Positions 27,150 to 35,036 of a stretch of DNA of 64,000 bases are shown one piece after another; the stretch's first letter is position 1, and each line of letters starts with the position of its first letter. The stretch comes from Micavibrio_A sp040381535. GTDB lineage: Bacteria > Pseudomonadota > Alphaproteobacteria > Micavibrionales > Micavibrionaceae. The position numbers were made by a program, and so were the translations under genes. Below the pieces are notes generated by a model, which saw only the letters and a list, made by a program, of their open reading frames with translations, was not told the origin of the DNA and searched no databases. The DNA is taken from contig JBEIHF010000003.1 of the NCBI GenBank assembly GCA_040381535.1, positions 1 through 64,000 of the forward strand, in the 5' to 3' direction.

Positions 27150-27925
27150 GCACCGTCCTCGACGAAATCTGCGACAAAAAACGCCGCCACATCGAGCGGA
27201 AAAAATCCTATATCGCCCTTTCCGATCTTAAATCAAAATCTCAAGAGCAATCACCAACACGCGGATTTATCAGGACTTTGAAGTCTCAAAATCCCGCGCT
27301 TATTGCCGAAGTCAAAAAAGCCTCCCCTTCCAAGGGGATCATCCGCGAAGATTTCGACCCCGTCGCCATCGCCAAGACTTATGAATCCAACGGCGCGGCG
27401 TGCCTATCCGTCCTCACCGACGAACCCTATTTTCAGGGCCATGACGACTACCTCATCGCCATCCGCGCCGCCGTAAACATCCCGATTTTGCGCAAAGATT
27501 TCATGCTCGACATATATCAAGTGTATGAAGCGCGCGCGATGGGCGCGGATTGTATTCTACTCATCATGGCGGCCCTCGATGACACACAGGCCGCCGAATT
27601 GTACGACCTTGCCACATCACTCGAACTCGACACGCTGTTCGAAGTGCATGATGAAACCGAACTGGAACGCTGTCTTGAGCTTGCGCCCAAAATGGTCGGC
27701 GTAAACAACCGCAATTTGAAAACGCTCGAGGTTGATCTGGCGACGGGCATGAATCTCGCGCTCTCAATACCGCAAGATGTCCTGCGCGTCGCAGAAAGCG
27801 GCATCAATGATTATGAAACTGTGGAAACCTTTGCCGCCGCAGGCTTCAATGCTTTCCTGATCGGTGAAAGCCTGATGCGCGAATCCGATATCGGCCACGC
27901 GACGCGCAAGATACTCGGCAAATAA
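27146..27925 (+). CDS. trpC: Indole-3-glycerol-phosphate synthase
   Basis: TrpC makes indole-3-glycerol phosphate. The 259-residue barrel has the family pattern ALIAEVKKASPSKG with the catalytic lysine, DFDPVAIAKTYESNGAACLS, PILRKDFMLDIYQVYEARAM, VGVNNRNLKT and VAESGIND. It is the last trp gene here; trpF, trpB and trpA are not in the window. In many alphaproteobacteria moaC and moeA follow trpC, but neither is present. Confidence 0.97.
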   Translation: MSTVLDEICDKKRRHIERKKSYIALSDLKSKSQEQSPTRGFIRTLKSQNPALIAEVKKASPSKGIIREDFDPVAIAKTYESNGAACLSVLTDEPYFQGHDDYLIAIRAAVNIPILRKDFMLDIYQVYEARAMGADCILLIMAALDDTQAAELYDLATSLELDTLFEVHDETELERCLELAPKMVGVNNRNLKTLEVDLATGMNLALSIPQDVLRVAESGINDYETVETFAAAGFNAFLIGESLMRESDIGHATRKILGK

Positions 27926-28234
27926 TTATAAGCGAAAAATTTCTGGCATGTTGGCCTTGTCTTGGTCATACCCCGGAAAACCTTTCGGGTTTGTGCACAC
28001 GGTTCTTACCGCTTCACCAATGGGTATAGACGTCTTTGAAAACTCTTCGGTCAAAACTCTTACCCTTCTTAATATGGGCTTGAGGTTCTCGCACGCATCG
28101 GCACAGGTGCTTACGAAATGTTGCAAAAGATCGGCGCGCAAATCATTGCTCGCGTTGATGCCGTTAAAAGACATCGGGCACAGTTACGGAATGGCTTTGT
28201 TTCCACCATCAAGATAGACAATATGTTTGGCCAT
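27926..28234 (-). pseudogene. Small hypothetical gene interrupted by an in-frame TAA
   Basis: From ATG 28234, preceded by a good AAGGG ribosome-binding site, the frame reads MAKHIVYLDGGNKAIP and meets TAA at 28184-28186. Three codons later the same frame has ATG 28174 and stays open for 82 codons to the stop at 27926. The second ATG has no ribosome-binding site. The simplest reading is a gene of about 102 codons broken by a nonsense mutation at codon 17; use of the downstream ATG or stop read-through are alternatives. No family is recognised. It is convergent with trpC and diverges from lexA. Confidence 0.55.
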
Positions 28235-28307
28235 GCGAATACCCTTATTTTCGGGCAAAAATAGACTTCTTCTAATATAGAAAGTAAAAGGTTATCAGGA
28301 GCAGCAA

Positions 28308-28347
28308 TTGACACAAAGAGAGAACAAGAGTAGAACAGTGAATGAAC
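28308..28347 (+). promoter_or_regulatory. lexA promoter overlapped by a tandem LexA (SOS) operator
   Basis: TTGACA (28308-28313), a 17-base spacer and TAGAAC (28331-28336) form the promoter. Three GAAC half-sites at 28322-28325, 28333-28336 and 28344-28347 are separated by exactly 7 bases each, giving two overlapping copies of GAAC-N7-GAAC, the complement of the known alphaproteobacterial LexA box GTTC-N7-GTTC. The middle half-site is part of the -10 element. LexA would block its own transcription here. Confidence 0.85.
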
Positions 28348-28384
28348 ATAACGGAATAAACCCGTTCACCGAAGGAAAAAACAC

Positions 28385-29065
28385 ATGTTAACCAAGAAGC
28401 AAAAAGATCTGCTGCTCTTCATCCATGACCGCATGTCCGTAGGCGACATCGCCCCCTCTTTTGATGAAATGCGCGAAGCGCTAAAATTAAAATCCAAATC
28501 GGGCATTCACCGTTTGATCACAGGCTTGGTGGAACGCGGCTATCTAGAGCGCCTGCCGCACCGCGCACGCGCATTAGAAGTCAAAAAACTTCCCGAAGGC
28601 ACCAACCCCAAAACGAATGACAACACGCGTGCCGCAACACAAACGCGCGAAATATCCGCCGTCATCGCCCACGCTGCAAATATGCGCTCATTGCCTATGC
28701 ACGGACGCATCGCCGCAGGTACGCCGATTGAGGCTATCCGGGATGAAAACACCACGGTCGAAATTCCCGCCGGCATGGTCGGCGCGGGCAAGCATTACGC
28801 GCTGGAGATTGATGGAGATTCCATGATCAACGCAGGCATCAATGACGGCGATACAGTCATCATAAAGGAATGCAACACCGCCAATGACGGCGAAATCGTT
28901 GTAGCACTGGTAGATGGTGAGGAAGTCACGCTCAAACGCTTGAAACGCGCCAAAGGAAAAGTCATTCTAATCCCCGAAAATGACCAATACGAACCCCGCG
29001 AATTCGAACCAAACCGCGTAACCATTCAAGGAAAACTAGTTTCCCTTATGCGGACGTATCACTGA
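28385..29065 (+). CDS. lexA: SOS repressor LexA
   Basis: LexA represses DNA-damage genes and cleaves itself when RecA is activated. The 226-residue protein has an N-terminal winged-helix domain (about 1-65), a linker, the cleavage site Ala111-Gly112 in GRIAAGTP, and the catalytic Ser146 (GDSMINAGINDGD) and Lys184. AAGGA precedes ATG 28385. Its promoter carries matching operator half-sites, showing autoregulation. Confidence 0.98.
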   Translation: MLTKKQKDLLLFIHDRMSVGDIAPSFDEMREALKLKSKSGIHRLITGLVERGYLERLPHRARALEVKKLPEGTNPKTNDNTRAATQTREISAVIAHAANMRSLPMHGRIAAGTPIEAIRDENTTVEIPAGMVGAGKHYALEIDGDSMINAGINDGDTVIIKECNTANDGEIVVALVDGEEVTLKRLKRAKGKVILIPENDQYEPREFEPNRVTIQGKLVSLMRTYH

Positions 29066-29290
29066 TTTCGTCCACGGACGGTTTCCGACTATATCATTCA
29101 CCGATGTAATCTCCACACCATGGTATAATTTTACGCTATACGCCCTCTCGTCCTTGAAATCGTACAAATTCAAAACCCGCGCGTCCGTTGGAAACATAAA
29201 CTTTGCCACCCTGCCCCACGCCGACCAATTTGCCCGTGCCCGACAGCATCAAATCATACAGCGCATGGAACGCGGAAAATCCCACGAAAA
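29036..29290 (-). pseudogene. comEC: Probable decayed 3' remnant of comEC
   Basis: No intact gene fills the 289 bases between lexA and gltX. On the minus strand one frame of about 60 codons, bounded by TGA upstream and ending at TAG 29038, reads ARVLNLYDFKDERAYSV, then VEITSVNDIVGNRPW. This resembles the extreme C-terminus of alphaproteobacterial ComEC, which ends with a VIDRFDL...GA-like segment and a GxRPW motif. In many alphaproteobacteria comEC occupies exactly this place, convergent with lexA and divergent from gltX. No start or upstream part survives. The match is judged by eye. Confidence 0.45.
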
Positions 29291-29294
29291 CCCC

Positions 29295-29324
29295 TTGTTA
29301 TGACAGGCATTTCCCTTGTAAATT
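29295..29324 (+). promoter_or_regulatory. Putative gltX promoter
   Basis: TTGTTA (29295-29300), 18 bases, then TAAATT (29319-29324) lie 30 bases before ATG 29355. AAAGGA at 29337-29342 is the probable ribosome-binding site. Confidence 0.4.
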
Positions 29325-29354
29325 AGTCCGAATTTCAAAGGAACATCATATAAA

Positions 29355-30743
29355 ATGTCTGTCGTCACCCGTTTTCCTCCGTCTCCTACAGGCCTGATGC
29401 ATATCGGCACGGCCCGTACGCTGCTGTACAACTGGCTGTTCGCGCGCAAGCACGGCGGTAAGGTCGTCTTTCGTATTGAGGACACGGACCGCGAACGTTA
29501 CGACCCCGCGCACGTACAGGCGCTCATCAACGGCGTGAAATGGATCGGTCTCGATTACGACGGCGAAATTTTTTCCCAATACGAAAACCGTACCCGCCAC
29601 GCTGAAGTCGCACAGGAATTGTTAAAGGCAGGAAAAGCATACTATTGCTACTGCTCTCCCGATGAACTCGACGCCATGCGCGAAAATGCGAAAGCCGAAG
29701 GCAAGCCCACTTTCTATGACCGCCGTTGGCGCGACAGCAAAGAAACCCCGCCCGCGGACGTCAAACCCGTTATCCGCATCAAGGCGCCGATCGATGGCGC
29801 GACCACGGTGCCCGATCATGTGCAGGGTGATGTCACGGTAAACAATGAACAACTTGATGACATGATCATCCTACGTAGCGATGGCACACCCGTCTACATG
29901 CTTGCCGTTGTGGTGGACGATCACGATATGGGCGTCACGCATGTCATCCGCGGCGACGACCATCTGAATAATACCTTCCGACAAAACCTCATCTACGATG
30001 CGATGGGTTGGAAAAAACCCGAATACGCGCATCTGCCGCTCATACTCGGCCCCGACGGTTCAAAAATGTCCAAACGCCACGGCGCAGCAAGCGTCGAAGA
30101 ATACCGTGATATGGGATACCTCCCCGAAGCGATGAGGAATTATCTGCTCCGCCTCGGCTGGTCCCACGGCGACGATGAAATCATTTCCGATGCGCAGGCG
30201 CTCGAATGGTTCAATCTCGAACATGTCGTGCGCTCCCCTGCACGTTGGGATTTCGACAAGCTCAACCATCTGAACGCGCACTACATCAAACTCGCGGATG
30301 ATCAACGCCTGCTCGAACTCATCGCGCCGTTTCTGCCTGCCAAAAACGACGCGCGCATCCTCGCAATGATGCAGGAATTGAAATCCCGCGCCGTCACGCT
30401 CATTCAACTCGCAGACGAAGCGGCGTTCCTCGCCAAATCCGTGCCGCTAGATTTCACACCCGAGGCCGAAAAACTTCTCGATGCCGATGCGAAGGTTGCC
30501 ATCAAGGCTGCGACGGATAAAATCCTCGCGCTGCAGGATTTCACGGCCCCCGCCATCGAACAAACCTGCCGCGATCTCGCCAAAGACATCGCGGGCGGCA
30601 AACTCGGAAAAGTCATGATGCCGCTGCGCGCCGCGTTGACGGGGCGTGACAAATCCCCCTCGCTCTTCCACGCCATGGAAATTTTGGGTAAGGAAGAAAC
30701 CATCAAACGTTTGAAAGCGGTGGGGCCTGATGCGTCTCGATAA
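29355..30743 (+). CDS. gltX: Glutamyl-tRNA synthetase
   Basis: GltX charges glutamate to tRNA. The class I HIGH-like motif is SPTGLMHIGTA near residues 9-19, FRIEDTDRERY follows, and KMSKRHGAASVEEYRDMGYL carries the KMSKS-type motif. A length of 462 residues is normal. Many alphaproteobacteria have two copies, one of them used to mischarge tRNA-Gln; only one is in this window. It overlaps the next gene by 14 bases. Confidence 0.97.
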   Translation: MSVVTRFPPSPTGLMHIGTARTLLYNWLFARKHGGKVVFRIEDTDRERYDPAHVQALINGVKWIGLDYDGEIFSQYENRTRHAEVAQELLKAGKAYYCYCSPDELDAMRENAKAEGKPTFYDRRWRDSKETPPADVKPVIRIKAPIDGATTVPDHVQGDVTVNNEQLDDMIILRSDGTPVYMLAVVVDDHDMGVTHVIRGDDHLNNTFRQNLIYDAMGWKKPEYAHLPLILGPDGSKMSKRHGAASVEEYRDMGYLPEAMRNYLLRLGWSHGDDEIISDAQALEWFNLEHVVRSPARWDFDKLNHLNAHYIKLADDQRLLELIAPFLPAKNDARILAMMQELKSRAVTLIQLADEAAFLAKSVPLDFTPEAEKLLDADAKVAIKAATDKILALQDFTAPAIEQTCRDLAKDIAGGKLGKVMMPLRAALTGRDKSPSLFHAMEILGKEETIKRLKAVGPDASR

Positions 30744-31536
30744 TTTTAGAAGATCCTCGAATGTATTAGACCGCCGCGGCATGGGTGCCAAATCCGTCGG
30801 CGGCGTCGGCGGAATTTTCGCCCTCGCATTCGTAGTCTATCTTTTGGGCGGCAACCCCGCCTCGCTCATCATGGAAGGCGTCAACCGCACGATTCAATCC
30901 TCCGTATCGCGCCCCTCAAAAATCTCCCCCGAGCAACAGGCGGAACAGGCAGATTTCGCTGCAGCCGTGCTTGGTTCCACCGAAGATGTCTGGTCGCAAT
31001 TCGTTACCAACGGTTCATACCCGCCAGCGCGCATGGTGCTTTTCGCTGGAGCGACGGACACGGCCTGCGGCACAGGCCAATCCGCCATGGGCCCGTTCTA
31101 TTGCCCTAACGACCAATCCGTTTATCTCGATCTAGATTTCTTTTACGAACTCGATGCCAAACTCGGCGCGCCCGGTGATTTCGCGCGCGCCTATGTGATA
31201 GCGCACGAAGTCGGCCATCATATTCAAAACCTCCAAGGCAACCTCGCCAAACGCAAAGATAACGCTTCTTCCGTGAAAACAGAATTGCAGGCGGATTGCT
31301 ACGCGGGCGTCTGGGCGCACCATGTTGCTGAATTCGGAGCATTGGAAGATGGCGATCTACAAGAGGCCATCCGTGCCGCAGGTCAGGTCGGTGATGACAA
31401 GATGCAGGAAAAGACCAAAGGCTATGCCGTGCCCGATAGCTTCACGCACGGCTCCGCGCAACAACGCATGCAATGGTTCAAAACGGGTTTCGATAGCGGC
31501 GAACCCGCGAATTGCGACACGTTCGGAAACAAATGA
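30730..31536 (+). CDS. Neutral zinc metallopeptidase (YpfJ family)
   Basis: The 268-residue protein has one membrane segment near 27-44 and then a zinc protease domain with HEVGH in AYVIAHEVGHHIQNLQG and the third-ligand motif KTELQADCYAGVWA. The C-terminal FTHGSAQQRMQWFKTGF is typical. It is probably periplasmic and inner-membrane anchored; its substrate is unknown. It is coupled to gltX (14-base overlap) and to cutA (ATGA). Confidence 0.92.
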   Translation: MRLDNFRRSSNVLDRRGMGAKSVGGVGGIFALAFVVYLLGGNPASLIMEGVNRTIQSSVSRPSKISPEQQAEQADFAAAVLGSTEDVWSQFVTNGSYPPARMVLFAGATDTACGTGQSAMGPFYCPNDQSVYLDLDFFYELDAKLGAPGDFARAYVIAHEVGHHIQNLQGNLAKRKDNASSVKTELQADCYAGVWAHHVAEFGALEDGDLQEAIRAAGQVGDDKMQEKTKGYAVPDSFTHGSAQQRMQWFKTGFDSGEPANCDTFGNK

Positions 31537-31847
31537 TGAAAGACATCGCTCTTATATATACTACCTTCGGGACGCATGAAGACGCGGTGAAGGTAATCGA
31601 AACATTGATTGAGGAAGGCCTCGCGGGCTGTGGCAATATCATGGCGCAGCACACGGCGATATATCTTTGGAAAGACGAATTGAAGACAGATAAAGAATAT
31701 GCCGCGTTGATAAAGGCCCCTTTTGACAAGAAAGACAAATTGATCAAACGCCTGAAAGAGATCCACCCGTATGAACTGCCCTGCATTCTTGTAATCGACG
31801 CCGCCGCGATTCCCGAATACGCAAAATGGCTGAAGAAGCCTTCCTAA
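31533..31847 (+). CDS. cutA: CutA1-family divalent cation tolerance protein
   Basis: The 104-residue protein has the CutA1 trimeric signal-protein pattern: IYTTFGTHEDAVKVIETLI, EGLAGCGNIMAQHTAIYLWKD and IHPYELPCILVI. Family members bind metal ions in vitro; the physiological role is unsettled. ATG 31533 overlaps the preceding stop; ATG 31536 is an equally possible start. It is convergent with the next gene, overlapping by 4 bases. Confidence 0.92.
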   Translation: MMKDIALIYTTFGTHEDAVKVIETLIEEGLAGCGNIMAQHTAIYLWKDELKTDKEYAALIKAPFDKKDKLIKRLKEIHPYELPCILVIDAAAIPEYAKWLKKPS

Positions 31848-32359
31848 TCTTCCCTTGAAAGCCGGTACAAATGCACGGACTCACGCGTGAGCCTGCGCCG
31901 TTCGAGCAAACGTTCTTTTTCTTCATCGTTCAGGCCGCGCAAGGCAAGGTCTTTCGATGCGGGCAAATCAAGTGTGTCCGGCAAACCCTGTTTAGAAACT
32001 ATCACAAGAAGGCGCGTGTATAATGCATCATCCACCTTGGCGATATCCGCCTGCACCAGCGGGCGCCCCGCCAATTTTGCATTTTCAATCCACGGGCCGT
32101 AAACGTCTTGGATAAATCCGAAAAAGTCTGGGTATCTTTTATATCCGCGCTCCATGCGCGTGCGCCATTGGTTAGCGGCGGCGTGCGCGGCGAATGCGTC
32201 CCAATCAAAACCAGCCTGCTTATCAAACTCCTGCGACAATTGCGCATTCTTGCTCACACGCTTTTGCAATTTTTCCACGCGCGCGAGCGTTTCATCAGAA
32301 GCGCTTTCCAGCCATTCCGAAATAAGGGCGATCCTTTGCGCACGGTCTTTCTTTGCCAT
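31844..32359 (-). CDS. Hypothetical cytoplasmic protein
   Basis: The protein is about 171 residues long, starting MAKKDRAQRIALISEWLES, and is strongly helical and charged with no membrane segment. I do not recognise it. ATG 32359 is preferred; GTG 32374 would add 5 residues, and neither has a clear ribosome-binding site. It ends with KERLLERRRLTRESVHLYRL. It diverges from gltA. Confidence 0.7.
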   Translation of the reverse strand: MAKKDRAQRIALISEWLESASDETLARVEKLQKRVSKNAQLSQEFDKQAGFDWDAFAAHAAANQWRTRMERGYKRYPDFFGFIQDVYGPWIENAKLAGRPLVQADIAKVDDALYTRLLVIVSKQGLPDTLDLPASKDLALRGLNDEEKERLLERRRLTRESVHLYRLSRED

Positions 32360-32487
32360 GCAGTCGTATCGCACTTTATTATGTAATTGTCAATTTTAGG
32401 ATGACCTAAGGCAGGAATTACAAGGACGTCCCAATTCTTTCGCAAGGCAACAATACGGAAACTCAAACCAATTCAGTATCTTGTAAA

Positions 32488-32516
32488 TTGATCTTTAACC
32501 ATTCGGAGCGTATTTT
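32488..32516 (+). promoter_or_regulatory. Putative gltA promoter
   Basis: TTGATC (32488-32493) and TATTTT (32511-32516) are 17 bases apart. Transcription from about 32523 would start at the leader hairpin described next. Confidence 0.5.
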
Positions 32517-32522
32517 TAAAGG

Positions 32523-32537
32523 GCAGAGTTCCTCTGC
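32523..32537 (+). promoter_or_regulatory. Short hairpin at the 5' end of the gltA leader
   Basis: GCAGAG (32523-32528), loop TTC, and CTCTGC (32532-32537) form a perfect 6-bp stem exactly at the predicted start of the gltA transcript. It may stabilise the mRNA 5' end, or it could be a protein site. Confidence 0.45.
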
Positions 32538-32566
32538 GTTCAAAATCACAAAGAACGGGACCAATC

Positions 32567-33898
32567 ATGACCGAAGCCAAAAAAGCCGCCGAAGCCACGA
32601 ACAGCCAAGCAACCTTCACGTTGACAAACGATGCCACGGGCAAGGAAGTCAAACTCCCTGTGTTGTCGGGCACAATGGGGCCGGATGTTATCGACGTGCG
32701 CAAACTTTACGCGGAAACGGGCAATTTCACGTTCGACCCGTCTTACACCTCCACTGCGTCGTGTAAATCGCGCATCACCTTTATCGACGGCGACGAAGGT
32801 CTTCTGGCACACCGCGGCTACAACATCAAGGAACTGGCTCGCAAATCCAGCTACATGGAAGTCTGCTACCTGCTCCTGAACGGCGACCTGCCGACGGAAA
32901 CTCAGCTCAAGGAATTCTCACACTCCATCACCATGCACACGATGGTCCACGACCAGATGAACTATTTCTTCCGTGGTTTCCGCCGCGACGCACACCCGAT
33001 GGCCGTTATGGTCGGCGTAGTCGGCGCTATGGCCGCGTTCTATCACGACTCCTTGGATATCTACGATCCCGCCCAACGCGAAATCTCCGCGCACCGTTTG
33101 ATCGCGAAATTGCCGACGATTGCCGCCATGACCTACAAATACTCGATCGGCCAGCCGTTCATGTATCCGCGCAACGATTTGAACTATGCGGAAAACTTCC
33201 TTTATCAATGCTTCGCCGTGCCTGCCGAACCATACAAGGTGAACCCTGTACTGGCCAAGGCTATGGACCGCATCTTGATCCTGCACGCCGACCACGAACA
33301 AAACGCTTCAACCTCTACAGTGCGAATCGCGGGCTCCTCGCAAGCGAACCCGTTTGCCTGTATCGCCGCCGGTATTGCCTGTCTCTGGGGTCCCGCCCAC
33401 GGCGGCGCGAACCAGGAGGTCTTGGAAATGCTCGCCGAAATCGGCTCTGTGGATCGCATTCCCGAATACATCAAGAAAGCCAAAGACAAGGACGACCCCT
33501 TCCGCCTCATGGGCTTTGGTCACCGAGTCTACAAGAACCTCGACCCGCGTGCGGAAATCATGCGTGAATCCTGCCACGAAGTTTTGGACGAACTCGGCCT
33601 ACGCGACAACCCCACGCTCAAACTAGCTATGGAACTGGAACGCATTGCGCTCGAAGACGAATACTTCATCTCCCGCAAATTGTTCCCGAACGTCGACTTC
33701 TATTCGGGCATCATATTGAAGGCCATGGGTTTCCCGACCTCTATGTTTACGGTGCTGTTCGCCGTATCGCGTACGGTCGGCTGGATTTCCCAATGGAAAG
33801 AAATGATCGAAGAACCCGAACTTCGCATCGGTCGCCCGCGTCAGTTGTACACGGGTCCGGCCCTTCGCGAATATGTGGACATCAAGAAACGCAAGTAA
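32567..33898 (+). CDS. gltA: Citrate synthase
   Basis: GltA condenses acetyl-CoA and oxaloacetate, the TCA-cycle entry. The 443-residue hexameric-type enzyme has ITFIDGDEGLLAHRGYNI near residue 68, LHADHEQNASTSTVRI with an active-site His, GPAHGGANQEVLEML, MGFGHRVYKNLDPRA and PNVDFYSG with the catalytic Asp. It is preceded by a promoter and leader hairpin and followed by an intrinsic terminator lying inside lpxB. Confidence 0.98.
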   Translation: MTEAKKAAEATNSQATFTLTNDATGKEVKLPVLSGTMGPDVIDVRKLYAETGNFTFDPSYTSTASCKSRITFIDGDEGLLAHRGYNIKELARKSSYMEVCYLLLNGDLPTETQLKEFSHSITMHTMVHDQMNYFFRGFRRDAHPMAVMVGVVGAMAAFYHDSLDIYDPAQREISAHRLIAKLPTIAAMTYKYSIGQPFMYPRNDLNYAENFLYQCFAVPAEPYKVNPVLAKAMDRILILHADHEQNASTSTVRIAGSSQANPFACIAAGIACLWGPAHGGANQEVLEMLAEIGSVDRIPEYIKKAKDKDDPFRLMGFGHRVYKNLDPRAEIMRESCHEVLDELGLRDNPTLKLAMELERIALEDEYFISRKLFPNVDFYSGIILKAMGFPTSMFTVLFAVSRTVGWISQWKEMIEEPELRIGRPRQLYTGPALREYVDIKKRK

Positions 33899-33899
33899 T

Positions 33900-35036
33900 C
33901 TACTTCGCGAAACCCAACACAAACGCCGCCGCTTTTTGCGACGGCGTTTCTTTTTGGTGGGCACCCAATCTGCGGGCGATACCCGCGAACTGCTCGCGCT
34001 GCTGGTCTGGGCTCATAAGCAAATGGAAGGCCTTATCGGCAATATCGTCCGCTTTGCAATCATTCTGGATGAACTCAGGCACGATCTCGCGATCAGCGAT
34101 AATGTTCGCCAGATGCGCGTACTTAACCTTGACCAGGAGTTTCAGAGCCTCGAACGTGATCGGGTTGACCTTGTACGCGATAATGTGCGGGGTCTGGAGC
34201 ATGGCAAGCTCTAACCCCACGGTGCCCGAACAGGCAAGTGCGACATCCATGGATTTGAACGCATTCCATTTCTGCCCCGCATCGGTGATGATATGCACCT
34301 CGCCGCGATATTCTTTCAGCAAGTCATGCACATCTTTACGCAAATGCGGCAAGGTCGGCGCCACGATCTGCGGCAATGACGCCATACGATCGGCCACATT
34401 GAACGCCGCATCGCACAGAACTTTACCCATGCGTTTCAATTCGCCTTTACGGCTGCCAAACAACAAACCGATAACGGTTTCAGTGCTGGGAATGCCGTTA
34501 TCTTCACGAAACGCCGCTCCATCGGCTTTGAGCGCATTGCCTTCCGCCATCGGATGCCCTGCGGCCACCGTTGAGAAATCGAAATATTGCGGCTCGAAGT
34601 CGAACAGGCAGATAAGCCCGTCCAGAAAGGCCTTGATCTTGTCCGCGCGCCCAGCACGCCATGCCCAAACGGTCGGGGCAACGTAATGGATAATCTTGGG
34701 TGCATCGCCCTTCATCTCGTGTTTTACAGCTTTGGCCACACGGAAACAAAAATCGGGGGAATCAATCGTAACCACAACATCGGGTTTGGTTTCCTTGATA
34801 TGGTTGATCGTATGGCGGATACGTGACAAAAGGCCAATCAGTTTCGGCGTGATTTCTGCCACGCCCATCACGGCCAGTTCTTCATACGGAAACAAAGATG
34901 GCTGTCCCGCCGCAATCATCAACGGGCCGCCAACGCCGTGGAATTCAACATCCGCACGCTGTGCTTTGATGGCGGCTATTAGTTTGGAGCCGAGGAAATC
35001 ACCCGACGGTTCGCCTGCGATCACACAAATCCTCAT
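33900..35036 (-). CDS. lpxB: Lipid-A-disaccharide synthase
   Basis: LpxB joins UDP-diacylglucosamine and lipid X to form the lipid A disaccharide at the inner membrane. The 378-residue GT19 glycosyltransferase begins RICVIAGEPSGDFLGSKL and contains FHGVGGPLMIAAG and ALACSGTVGLELAM. It overlaps lpxI by 4 bases (ATGA). Its last codons contain the terminator of the convergent gltA. Confidence 0.97.
   Translation of the reverse strand: MRICVIAGEPSGDFLGSKLIAAIKAQRADVEFHGVGGPLMIAAGQPSLFPYEELAVMGVAEITPKLIGLLSRIRHTINHIKETKPDVVVTIDSPDFCFRVAKAVKHEMKGDAPKIIHYVAPTVWAWRAGRADKIKAFLDGLICLFDFEPQYFDFSTVAAGHPMAEGNALKADGAAFREDNGIPSTETVIGLLFGSRKGELKRMGKVLCDAAFNVADRMASLPQIVAPTLPHLRKDVHDLLKEYRGEVHIITDAGQKWNAFKSMDVALACSGTVGLELAMLQTPHIIAYKVNPITFEALKLLVKVKYAHLANIIADREIVPEFIQNDCKADDIADKAFHLLMSPDQQREQFAGIARRLGAHQKETPSQKAAAFVLGFAK
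33921..33955 (+). terminator. gltA terminator embedded in the lpxB coding end
   Basis: AAACGCCG (33921-33928) pairs with CGGCGTTT (33942-33949), with an inner CGC/GCG extension, followed by CTTTTT. It lies 23 bases after the gltA stop and within the last 20 codons of lpxB on the other strand. Confidence 0.8.

Noticed and set aside
29138..29280. A second minus-strand frame (GTGKLVGVGQGGKVYVSNGRA) as further comEC remnant
   Set aside because: It overlaps in another frame the better-matching C-terminal fragment, so both cannot be genuine; only the latter is used.
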